Positions 54,379-64,000 of a DNA stretch of 64,000 nucleotides are shown here, in pieces (position 1 is the stretch's first letter; the number at the start of each line of letters is the position of its first letter). The stretch lies in assembly GCA_033807695.1 (NCBI GenBank), contig CM066311.1, positions 1,550,001 through 1,614,000 on the forward strand, read 5' to 3'. The notes beneath the pieces are model-generated. The model did no database searches. It saw only the letters and a list, made by a program, of their open reading frames with translations, and was not told where the DNA came from. This DNA comes from Daedaleopsis sinensis. Lineage: Eukaryota > Basidiomycota > Agaricomycetes > Polyporales > Polyporaceae. The position numbers and the translations under genes were made by a program.

Positions 54379-57300
54379 TCACTCAAATATATCGGTCGCA
54401 TAACGGCCCTGGATCGCGCGCTCGAACGCAGCCGTAGCCTTCTCATCGCTGAAACCCTTCGCCTCTTTGATCAGATCTGTAAGCACCTTCTTGACTCCCT
54501 GCGCGACTTTCCCTGAGCCACAGGTGAAGAACTACGATATCTGCATAAGAACCACTTCCAAACACAAAGGAAAGTGAGCACATACCCGCGCCCCCAAGTT
54601 GTCGTACGCGTTCTGGATCTCTGCACGGTCGTGCCACGCCCGGCTAGAACCGCGCGTCAGCCTCCGCTCTTCTCTAACTCGGACTCAACGACGCATAGTG
54701 GCATGCACTCACTCTTGCACGTACTTGCACCCGGCAGAGTCCGCCGGGCTCCGCGAGAATGCAGGCCGGACGTCGACCACCCCGAGCTCCTGCCACTCCT
54801 TCAGATCCGAGTCCCCGTACAGGAAGTCCTCCTGCGGCGACCGGCACCCGAAGAACAGCAGCGATTTGGCCACCTCCCGCCCCGCCTTCTTCTGCACCGC
54901 CCGCTCCTGCAGGAACCCGCGCATCGGCGACAGCCCCGACCCGGCCGCGAACATCACCATCGGCACCGTCGGGTCCTCGGGCGGGTGGAACGCCGCGGAC
55001 GACGCGCGCACCGCGAGCTGCACGACGCCCCCGGGCCGTAGCCCGGCGAGGAAGGTCGACGCGACGCCCAGGAACGGCTCCGCCTTGCCGGAGAGCGCGG
55101 GGGCCTCGACGACGCTGACGGTGAGCGAGGGGCGCTGGGAGTTGTAGAGCGGGGAGGAGGAGATGGAGTATTGGCGCACACGCATGGCGGGGAGCAGCTC
55201 GAGGTAGGTGCCGAAGGGGAGCTCGATGTCGGGGTAGGCCTCGAGGAGGTCGAGGATGCTGAGACGCTTCGCGAGGACCTTGTCGGCGTACGAGGCAACG
55301 AGATCGTTGAGCGCGGCCTTTGTGGCTTCAGAGGACTCGACGGAAGAGAGGATGCGGAGGTCGCGGGTCGTCGCAGGCTGGGAGAGCTCCACGTAGCCGG
55401 TGAGGAGAGCGGAGATGGTGATCTGCTTGTCTACAGGAAGCGAAGTTGGCCCAGACGACTCCAGCACGATCTGCAGAAGGTATGTTCAACGTTCACGTCT
55501 GGTACTTAAGGTGCCTGAGCACTCACCTCCTGCTCGGGCGACAGTCCAAATCTGGCTGTAACTCTGTGGACGTCTCTCTGTGGGTTGGTCGGAAGGCTAA
55601 ACTAGGGTTCAGCATGAGCAGCATCTCAAAAGCGTCACACTCACATTGCAAGATAATCTCCAGCACGGTACGTCATGTGCTCGGGCAGCTGGAACTCTGA
55701 TAGGAGATATTTTAGACACTCCCTGCAGCAATGCGACCATGGAATGAGGCTCACCGATATGCCTTTTGGCCGGCGCATTGGGAGAAGTCAACAAGCGGTT
55801 CTCAACCACCTTACCGAAGTCGGCGTCGGACTGACGGAGGACCGATGCCCTTGAAGTTCCGGCATCCACCGTCTTCATCGAGACCCCGCTGACGATCGCG
55901 GGCTGGTCGTGCATTTCGATGCCGTATTGCTGCACGATCAAGCACCGTCAGCTTGCGAGCACCAGGTCCAGTCACACGAAGACATACCGCTGCGAGTGTC
56001 TGCCAAAGGTCGGCCTCCCACTTGTCGAACACCTCGAAGAACTCGGCAGCCTGAGCGTCGCCGACGCCCCGCTCCATGATACGCTTGCCGCCGCGCGCGG
56101 TGAGCACGTCGTCGACCAGCTTCGGGATGCGCTGGAACGTGCGGACCCAGTCGCGGTTGCCGCACCCAAATACGGTGTAGTTGACGTTCTCAAACTCGGA
56201 CCCCTTGAGGCTGTGGATCCACTCGACGAAGTGCGCCGCGTTGTCCGCGGGCTCGCCTATAGTACACCGTCCGATGAGCAAACATGTGTTAGGTGGGAGT
56301 CCTCGGAGGAGGCGCCTCGTACCTTCGAAAGACGCGGTGATGATGACCAGCGGGCCATCGGTAGGCACATGCTCCGTGATAGAGTCGAGTGTGCCCAGCG
56401 TCGCTTTGAAGCCTGAAGCCAGTAACCTGTCAGCCACCGTGCGTGGAGCTACGATGTTGGATTTAGATATAATACAAACGCACCGTGAGCAGCGGCGTCG
56501 CTCGCGATCCTCTGCGCGAACGTCTGCGACGTGCCCGTATTCGAGCCATACGCGACGTAGAGCTTATGCTTCGGCTCGACCTTCGCAGCCTGACCCTCGC
56601 CCGCCTCCGCGGCCTTCGACAGCTGCGGCGCGCGGACGAGCGTCGACGTCGGCGCGACGGTGATCGGCGCCTTGGTGCGATTGCGCGGGATAGCGTGGAC
56701 GAAGAAGCCCTTGGGCTTCAGCGTGAGCGTCTGCTTGAGCTCGAGGGTGTAGGAGGGGTCGTGCATCGTGATGTCGAACTTCTGGAGGATGACCGCGAGC
56801 GCGATGTGCGACTCCTGCCAGGAGAAGGGGCGGCCCTGTGGTCGCGGTCGCGAGGTCAGAACGGGCGCTGTGACTCCTGGTAGGGGGACTCACGATGCAA
56901 GCACGCATTCCGTAGCCAAAGGGCTGCCATGCGTTTTGCTGCATTGAGGTTCATCGACAGATCAGCCTATCAAGTTGAAGATACCAGGCGAGATGGACAA
57001 ACCGGCAGCTTCTCGAAGTTCTCTCCATACACCCTCTCGGGCTTGAACTCGCGCGCCTGGAGGAGGACGGTCAGACCAGATCCAACCCAGTGAACGATCA
57101 TGAAGCTACGTGGTACGTACATCGTCACCCCAAACCTTCGGATCGGTCTGGCACTTCGACGCTACGATCCCGACTCTTGCGCCCTTCGGTATCGCGTACT
57201 TGCCATTGCAGAGGGTGGTGTCTTCTAGGGCTTCGACCGCACGTATAGTTGCCGGTGGGGACAAACGTAGTGACTCTCGCAAACACGCTATAGACACGAG

Positions 57301-58914
57301 AGAGCGTCACGCAACCCGGATCGCAAATACGGGATTCAAAGGCACGCACCAGAGATGTATTTGAGCTTGCCAACGTGTTCTGCGCGGATCTGTTCCTCTC
57401 CGATAACTTCGTCGATCTCCTCGCGCGCCTTGCGCATCGCCTCAGGATTTTTGGCGAGGTAGTAGAGGGTGAAAGTAAGCAGACCTGTGCAGAAGGTGAG
57501 GTTATTGCTGCCGACAGGCTGGTGTGAGCCGCTGCCTACCAGAAGTAGTTTCGTGACCTATAGGTTATAACGTGCATCAGTGATCTGCATTAGTTTCAGT
57601 TTTTCTTTAGATGCTCACCGGCCACGAGGAAGGTTAGAAGCTAAAGAGTACCTGTCAGCGTACACGACTATAAAAGCCTATCTAGCAACACACGTTGTAT
57701 CTGATATTATCGTCAGACAGTCGCTTGCCGGTCTTCTTGTCCTCGCCGTTCAGCATGATGTTGAGCAAATCCTGCTTCTCTACAGGATTTTCGCGCCGTT
57801 CCCGAATTACTGTAGCATAGACGGCTGTGAGAAATATGGCAGTCGATAGATTAGGTTGCGCACACACATTCATTGACGAGGTCGTTCATCGTGTTCATGT
57901 CCGCCTCGTACTTCGCGTTGGTGCCCAGCATCATGGTGTTGACGAGGGCGGGTCTGTTCGCGCGGTACCCGCTCTCGAGCAGGAAGTCGCTCATGGCCTG
58001 CACGAAGGGGTGCGTTTGATCCTGTGACGATCATGTTATTTCCGTGTTCGCCTGATGCTAGACTATATGCGCACCATGTAGAAGTTGTTCAGACTGCGTT
58101 TCGGTAGGAGGTCAGACAGAAGCGGCGGTGGGCGTCGGGCATTCCTCACCGGTAGTTCATCGCGCACAGAGTGATGGTCTCGAATGCGAGTTTGGTGAAA
58201 TCCTCGACGACGTCGATCGGACGTCGGGGCCCAAAGCTGGAGGCACGGCGATCAGTCATCCGGACCAGCCACTGTCACCTCGTGCAATCCTCACCGTTCC
58301 CATTTTGTGATCATCTGCGTCGCGATGTCCAGCATGTCATCGAACATGTCCCGGACCTTCGCGGTGCTGAACGCCGGCATCAGCAGACGGTCTGTGCGCA
58401 TACGTTAGCTCTCAGAGAATGTCGACAGGCGATCGGCACGCGAGCGACATACGTGCGATGCCCCAGTTCTCCTCGTGGTTGTGCGCCTGCAATGATACAT
58501 TGTGATGAGTCTAAAGTTATGCGCGCTTGCGCGCGTGCGTCGGCCTCACTCACGGTGAACAGGCCGTCGCCCAGTCCGTTCCGAACCTGGACCAGGCCGG
58601 CCGTGATGACCTTTTGGAAGCGCTTCTCGTTCGAGAGCTCGTTCTGCAGCTCGTACGAACACGCGAGGATCGACGTCCTGGCTGCAAGGCACGCGGAGAT
58701 CGGTGTCAGCGCAACACAAAAACACGCATGTAGCCAGCGCGGGATGAGTGTAGATGATAGAGATGACAAGGTGCTCACAGATCAGGTTCAGCTCGAAGAT
58801 CTCGCCGTACTGGTCCGCGAGTAGCTCGAACGAGCGGTGCGGGACCTCCTTCTCGATCTGGGTAACATGGCCGAGGATGGGCAGCGAGGGGGGAGAGGGG
58901 ATCGGGGTCGTCAT
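54379..58914 (-). CDS. Self-sufficient cytochrome P450-reductase fusion (CYP505-like)
   Basis: P450 fused to its own NADPH reductase, like bacterial P450 BM3 and fungal P450foxy; such enzymes hydroxylate fatty acids near the omega end. The native substrate here is inferred only. Start MTTPIPSPPSLPILGHVTQI (58914); many short introns; end YATDIFE at 54379. Heme domain: I-helix FLVAGHETTSGLL (around 57540-57620), ExxR as LRESLRL (around 57270), and the haem-binding loop PFGYGMRACIG, with the Cys codon at 56897-56899. Then FVHAIPRN and a Pro/Ala linker. FMN domain: YVAYGSNTGTSQTFAQRI, ITASFEG-EPADNAAHFVEW, VFGCGNRDW. FAD/NADPH domain: RVRQYSISSSP, MFAAGSGLSPMRGFLQER, LLFFGCRSPQEDFLYGD and FFTCGSGKVAQGVKKVL. 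No membrane anchor, so probably cytosolic. All cofactor motifs are present. Confidence 0.92.
57540..57557 (-). other. 18-nt microexon of the P450 gene
   Basis: Between two GT-AG introns the 18-nt exon completes the codons of G-H-E-T-T-S in the I-helix. Without it the frame is kept but the oxygen-activation motif is lost. Confidence 0.75.
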
Positions 58915-59968
58915 GGTGGTCAGGAGGAAGGATAGGTGGAGCTCGAGGCTATCTGAAGGACGATCTTTGTATCAGCGAGGGCGTTAGCTGGGACTACTTT
59001 TGTATGCGTTCTCTATCGATGCTTCCCAGCTGTCAGCGCAGAATTGTCAATACCGGAGCTGGGCGCTGGCAGAGAAGGATCAATAAAGGGTGCAATGGGA
59101 CGTAGCAGCTGAGGGAGTAACTGGCGTATGTTTACTGAACAGAACGGACAGCCTTATAAGACAGAGGCCTGACCGCTTACTTTCTGCATTGTTCCACGGT
59201 CCACGGTCCACCTGGCTGCGCCCATGCTTCTTTCGGAGGTGGTCCCTGTCCCCGGTAGTCGGGAGCAGATGATTGAGTTAGTGATCATGATGGCGTCCAC
59301 ACAGGCCGCCCGGAATACTGAGACTTTGAATATGCAAAACGAGACCTCGAAGCAATGTTCAAACGTCAATTGAAACGTTCACCTAGGGATCCTGCTCGTT
59401 TACGGAAAGCCGGCCACAAAAAGCAGAGGAAATCATACACGACGCGTCATCGACGTCAGTATGTTTCCCTTGGAGATGGCGGCTGATAGCACTGGCGACT
59501 CGCGAGTGAACGAACGAACATCGGAGGAAAGCAGCCCGGAACGGAGGTTACTCACCTCCGCTCGGAGCACAGCACCAGCCGACTCGCATACTTACACTGC
59601 GGGCATCCGGATATTCTGTACGGAAGAAAAAGCGTCCGACTTTGACCGCACAAGTCGTCCAAAGGGCTCCTTTGGGCGAAAAGGGTGACCTCTAGCGGCC
59701 GATTTTTGCACGCCTGTTCATCCGTCAAAAATATCGGGGTGCCCGTCGTGATACAGCGCCAACATCCGAGCATAGAGTTGGCCGTTATCTTCACATCTTC
59801 CTTCCGGCCGATGGTCGTACAACACCAGCCCAACGAGTCTTGTGTATAGAATGATTACGAGGGTATACAGTTATCTGGAATAACGACAGTCTAGCATGAG
59901 GGATGGCAATGATGGGAGCACCAGACGTCCGACCGACGACCTCGAGCCGTCGCCCGCCCGGATCTGAC
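58915..59968. other. Intergenic between the P450 and ERG6 genes
   Basis: Upstream region of the P450 gene and 3' region of ERG6. No coding-like ORF and no repeats noticed. Confidence 0.5.
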
Positions 59969-61341
59969 TCAGTTTTGCGCCGGCTTCCTCGACACCACCA
60001 GGTACATCGGCGTGAACAGCTGTGCGCAGCGCAAGACCGTCGATCAGCCCAAATCCAAATCGCGCCAGATCTCGCATCTCGACGCACCTTTTCGCGCCCA
60101 CTCGCCACAAGCGCGTCGCCGGCGATCTTGAGCGTCTCGCCGACCTCCCAGGTGCCTTTTGGCACGAGCCCGAGCTTCTCGATGAACCACAGGCCGTGGT
60201 GAGTGACGAACTTGCCGCTGCTGCTCATCCGCCAGACGGTGAACATGTCCCACATCGTCTGCGCCTTGCGGATGTCGCCCTCGAGCGGGTAGTACCACGG
60301 GATGGGGTCCGGCCGGTCCGCAAGGTCCTCCTCGTGCTCGATCTCGAAGCCGACGTCGAGGATCGCCTGGCGTGCGTCCCGCAGAGGGCGCATCACGGGG
60401 ATACCGTTGCCGATCTCGATCGCGTGCGCGACCTCCTTGTGGGAGGGGATCGACGGGTCCCACTTCTCCGTCATGCACCACTCGTACACACCGAACTGGG
60501 GGGGCACGTACTCAGTATGCAGCGGCAGGCACGACCAGCAAAAGACGCACCACTCCTCCGGGCTTTAGGACCTTCATGATCTCACCGTACACACCCTGCC
60601 ATGAGGGCGCGTGCACGGTTGCCTCGATAGCATACACCGCGTCGAACGAGTTCTCGCCGAACTTCTCCACAAGCTTCATGAAGTCCCCAACGACGAACGA
60701 GAGGCGGTCGGAGAGCCCCGCGTCCGCGGTCATCTTCCGTGCGCGGCCGACCTGGTAGTCGTTGTTGTTCAGGCCGACGACGTGCACGTCGGAGAACTGC
60801 ACGATCTCGCGCGCGGGCCCGCCGATACCGCAGCCGACGTCGAGCACGCGCATACCGGGCTTGAGGTTCATCTTGAAGGCGAGGTAGTGCTCGTGCCGCG
60901 CGAGGGCCTGGTAGAACGCCTCGCCCTTGTAGTACCGCGAAAAGTGGAAGCTGGTGCCCCAACCGTACTCATAGAGACCCGTGGCGCCATCGTAGTATCC
61001 TAGACGAGACGGAGGTCAGCATTCGCTCTGTATTATAATAGTTCCACATGCAAGTCTCCCGCGCACACCGTCTAGGACTTGTACGTGCACGGGACATAAC
61101 GACCATAAGACACGAAGGTCGACCCAGCACCATCCGCGTACCTCCACGCACAAAACAGACTCTCTAAGCCACTAGTCACGCACTCACCGTTGATGACATC
61201 CACATAGTTCGTGAGCCGGTTCTCCGAGTCCTCCTCGGTCTCCTTCGTCAGGTCCTTCTGCCAGAACGCCGCGTAGTTTTCAATGCGGCGGCCGACACGG
61301 CCGTCGGCCTGCTTCGTGGGCTCGGGGGCGGTGAGAGCCAT
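59969..61341 (-). CDS. erg6: Sterol 24-C-methyltransferase
   Basis: Transfers a methyl group from S-adenosylmethionine to C-24 of the sterol side chain (zymosterol or lanosterol) in ergosterol synthesis, on endoplasmic reticulum or lipid droplets. Four exons: 61188-61341, 60551-60999, 60088-60495, 59969-60019; 353 aa from [17 protein letters not shown], close to the usual length of about 350-380. Motifs: [19 protein letters not shown] at the start of exon 2 (sterol-binding YEYGWG), SAM motif [46 protein letters not shown], then [11 protein letters not shown] and EIGNGIP in the C-terminal sterol domain, ending VVSRKPAQN. The first intron is unusually long for the locus (188 nt). Phases agree at all joins. 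Identification is secure. Confidence 0.96.
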
Positions 61342-62208
61342 TTTTGCGGTTCGGACCTGCATGTAGGAGGGAACACACACAAGTCAGCAAGCCGTCACAG
61401 TGACAACCTGTCGCATTTCCCCAATAGCAGCACAGTGCACCGCCCACAGGGCCACGCAGGAGACATAGAAGAGATAAGACACGTACAGGAGGTGAAAGAT
61501 ATAGGGCGGGTGGAGGAGGAGGAGGAATAGGGGCGTGGAAGGGAGGGTGTGTGGAAAGCCCGCGACGTGGACCAACTTATATGCTAGGCGCTCGCTTTTC
61601 GCGTCGTACGAACGCGTCGCAAGCGCCCGGCTACTTTCGCCCTCGCGCCATGTTATTCTGGCTTTTTGAACCAATCAGAATGCGCGCAGTCATTGTCATT
61701 GACCCGCTCCTCGTGTCGGTGGCCCGCCGCCCGCGAGGCCCGTTTACGTTGTTGAGGTTTGTATGATCGCGAGGAACAACAGCGCGGAAGTCACTTAAAG
61801 TGATATTGCAGGAGACAGAGTGTTGCACAACAGAGAGCGAGAGGGACAGCGCGTACGGACATGGTCTACGACGAGACGAAGACGCAGACGCAGACGTGGT
61901 AAATGAAAGCCGACACGAGGATCGTCAGAGTGAGCAGAGTACGTGCGAGTGGAAACACAACAACAGCAGTGGACAGCGCATAGAACCTCCTCCCCTCCTC
62001 GACCCTCGTCCCGCGACCCTGACGTCGACCCCATCTCCGTCTCCCTTCCGCCCCGACAATACTACATTCATTCGTCATTCAGCAAGGAATTTTGATACTT
62101 TTGTGTTGCCCCGAACCCCGCGCCGCTGCCACTATCAACTAGGACGACGGCAGCGACGGTGCCCCATAATCGCAAGTATCCCATGGCCATCGTCGAATGC
62201 GTCCCAAA
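61342..62208. other. Promoter region of ERG6 and 3' region of the G3BP-like gene
   Basis: No gene seen. A minus-strand CATATAAG (about 61574-61581) lies about 235 nt upstream of the ERG6 ATG and could be its TATA box if the leader is long. AGACGAAGACGCAGACGCAGACG (about 61873-61895) is a short tandem run. Confidence 0.45.
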
Positions 62209-64000
62209 TTACTGCTTGGGCGGAGGTCCGCCACGCCCACGCCCACCACCAGGGCCGCCGCGTCCCCGGAAGCTGCCGCGCCCACGGTCGCCACCCATCG
62301 GGGGAACACGCGGTGGCGGTCGCTCGCTGCGCTCCTTCCTCGTCTCGACGGTGATGCGCGCTTGTCCGGCGCCGCCGTCCGTCTCGATGCGGATCCCGCC
62401 CTCGCCCCCTGCGGGAATCGGCAGGGAAGTGATGATCGCGCGCTTCGCAGCATCGAGCGTGGTGAACTCGAGGAACGCACACGCCTTGCTGCGGACGATC
62501 TCGAGCTCCTTGATAGGCCCGAACCGCGTCGACAGCACTTGCTTCAGGGCAGTCTCGGTAACGTTCTCAGTGACGCCCTGAATATGGCTGTAAGCCAGCG
62601 TACAACGATGAGGATAGAGTATATCATACCTTCACGAAGCATTGAGGCGTTGTGAGACCCTGTGCTGCGGCGAGGGCGGGGTGAACATCCTGCCGTGGGG
62701 GGCGCGCACCTATGTGAGGTGCGGGAGACTGGGGACCAGGAGGCGCAGGAGAGGCACTACTGGGTGCAGGTGCCTCGCTCGTGCCACGAGTGGTTGCGAC
62801 TTGCGAGCCCCAGCTCTTCGCGCCCGTGGCGGCGAGCGATGCCCATGACTTTGGCGCCGAGGGTACCGGGGCAGCAGGTGCTTGGACCGGAGCGGGCGCA
62901 GCTTGCGGAGGTGGTGGTGGCGGTTGCTGAGCTTGCGGCGCAGGAGCGGGAGGGGGAGCAGGAGCAGGACTAGGAGCAAGCTGAGGAGGTTGTGAGGGAG
63001 CGGGAGAGGCGGTAACAGGAGTGATGGGAGCAGGCTCAGGCGTCGGGGCCGGAGACGGTTCGCGAGGAGCGGAAGCAGGAACCTGGGCAGGCTCTTCCTG
63101 TATCTCTGGAGCATGACCGTTGATCTGGGGCTGGGGAGAAGGGGAGGGGACGGGGGAAGGAACGTGCTCTTCAACGGGGGGAGGAGCAGGTATTGAGATG
63201 GGGACCGGCTCCGGCTCAACGGGGGAAGGCGGGGCAGGAGATGCAGGCGCAGGAGGAGCGGGTGAGTGCTCAACAGGCTTCTGAGCAACCTCAGACTCCT
63301 GCTCGTCACCACCCTCGACAGACTCCTCCTTCAGGAAACGGAAGATGTCGTTGAGGACGAAGTAACCATTTGGCTGCTCGGCGAGGAAGAAAGTCTGCAC
63401 GAACTTCTTCCAAGCTTCACCCTTGTTAGACATTTCACCGATGACCTGAATGATGATACCGCCGTTCGCAGACGACTGAGCATCGACCGAGTTGATGAAA
63501 ACCTTGCAATCCTGGAAGCCGATCGAGGTGATCTTATTGTGGATCTCCTGTAAAACACATCATGAGCACTCCGAACGAGACGTGCTGCAAATGGCCCTCC
63601 ACGCAGCAATTCACAACGTCACGCATATACCCGAGCGCTTATTGACTAGGAGATATGAGTGGCATCGTTTCCCATCTCTCAAAGACCAAAACCGAGCGGG
63701 TACACGACAGAAAAGAGTGCCAGAATGCAATGCTGCGCAGTAGAATGACAAACAAGCAGGTCAAGGGCTGCTGGGACGAGAAAAAGTGCTTCGCGTGACG
63801 GGCCACCGAGACGCGTAATAGCAATCAAGAGCTTACTTACCTGCTGACCGAGACACGGCTTGCCGTCCTCTCCCTCAGTGCCATGGATGAACGTAGAAGA
63901 CTTGTTGTAGAAGCAGTGCAAACGATTGGGATGCTTGTTGACGAAGGTATAGTACTGGGGAACAAACTGCCAGCCGACCTCCGAGGGATTGACGGTAGTG
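62209..64000 (-). CDS. G3BP-like protein, NTF2 + RRM + RGG (5' partial)
   Basis: Putative RNA-binding protein of the G3BP/Bre5 type; in other eukaryotes these bind deubiquitinases and nucleate stress granules. The 5' end lies beyond the window. NTF2-like domain: VGWQFVPQYYTFVNKHPNRL, FYNKSSTFIHGTEGEDG, ITSIGFQDCKVFINSVDAQS and FVQTFFLAEQPNGYFVLND (64000 to about 63330). Then an acidic patch and a long low-complexity Pro/Ala/Ser/Gln linker (to about 62720) with two SWxS/GSL-like motifs (KSWASLAATGAKSWGSQVAT). RRM after an intron near 62583-62632: GVTENVTETALKQVLSTRFG with RNP1 KACAFLEF. The C-terminus is an RGG box (RGRGSFRGRGGPGGGRGRGG) ending at 62209. All family hallmarks are present in order. 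Confidence 0.9.

Noticed and set aside
54574..55147. Long plus-strand ORFs over the reductase part of the P450 gene
   Set aside because: Arg/Pro/Ala-rich antisense shadows of GC-rich coding sequence whose minus-strand translation carries clear FAD/NADPH motifs.
62710..63312. 200-codon Leu/Arg/Ser ORF antiparallel or shifted within the G3BP-like gene
   Set aside because: Shadow frame of the low-complexity Pro/Ala linker of the real gene.

Overview
This is a gene-dense piece of a basidiomycete nuclear genome. It is most likely an agaricomycete, and Polyporales is an inference only. Evidence: most genes carry many spliceosomal introns of about 50-70 nt, TATA boxes sit 50-110 nt upstream of starts, and the protein families are fungal (ERG6, a CYP505-type P450-reductase fusion, DUF4419, Dal5/ACS transporters, a G3BP-like NTF2+RRM protein).

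Layout. 0-5 kb: two genes for small transcription-factor-like proteins with two C2H2 zinc fingers, separated by decayed coding sequence. 5.4-10.8 kb (minus): a family-1 glycosyltransferase, a degenerate coding stretch and a DUF4419 gene. 11-14.5 kb: gene relics, including what looks like a decayed zinc-finger gene. 14.5-30.7 kb: a tandem zinc-finger array with the order A1-B1(pseudo), a 6.6 kb spacer, A2-B2(pseudo), then the intact B3. A1-B1 and A2-B2 are a segmental duplication of about 3.2 kb, with an 813-bp patch that differs at one position. The spacer holds an uncharacterised minus-strand gene and diverged tandem exon-like repeats. 31-36 kb: two further double zinc-finger genes (minus). 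36-38.9 kb: no confident gene. 38.9-52.3 kb: four tandem MFS transporters of the anion:cation symporter (Dal5-like) family. Between the first two lie a truncated zinc-finger paralogue, unidentified exon-like sequence and a tRNA-Phe. 52.5-64 kb (all minus): a small secreted protein, the self-sufficient P450 fusion, ERG6, and the 3' part of a G3BP-like gene that leaves the window.

The most striking theme is the zinc-finger family. Every intact member has an acidic or serine/proline-rich N-terminal half, usually a basic cluster, and two C-terminal C2H2 fingers. Each has one phase-1 intron at the same place, just after the second cysteine of finger 1. Four array members also have sequence for an intron 20 nt after the stop codon and a shared 3' flank. 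Together with a truncated copy that lost its fingers, two pseudogenes with a common lesion and a probable gene-conversion tract, this looks like a locally expanding, fast-evolving regulator family. All exon coordinates were deduced by eye from splice consensus, frame and paralogue comparison; no transcript data were available.
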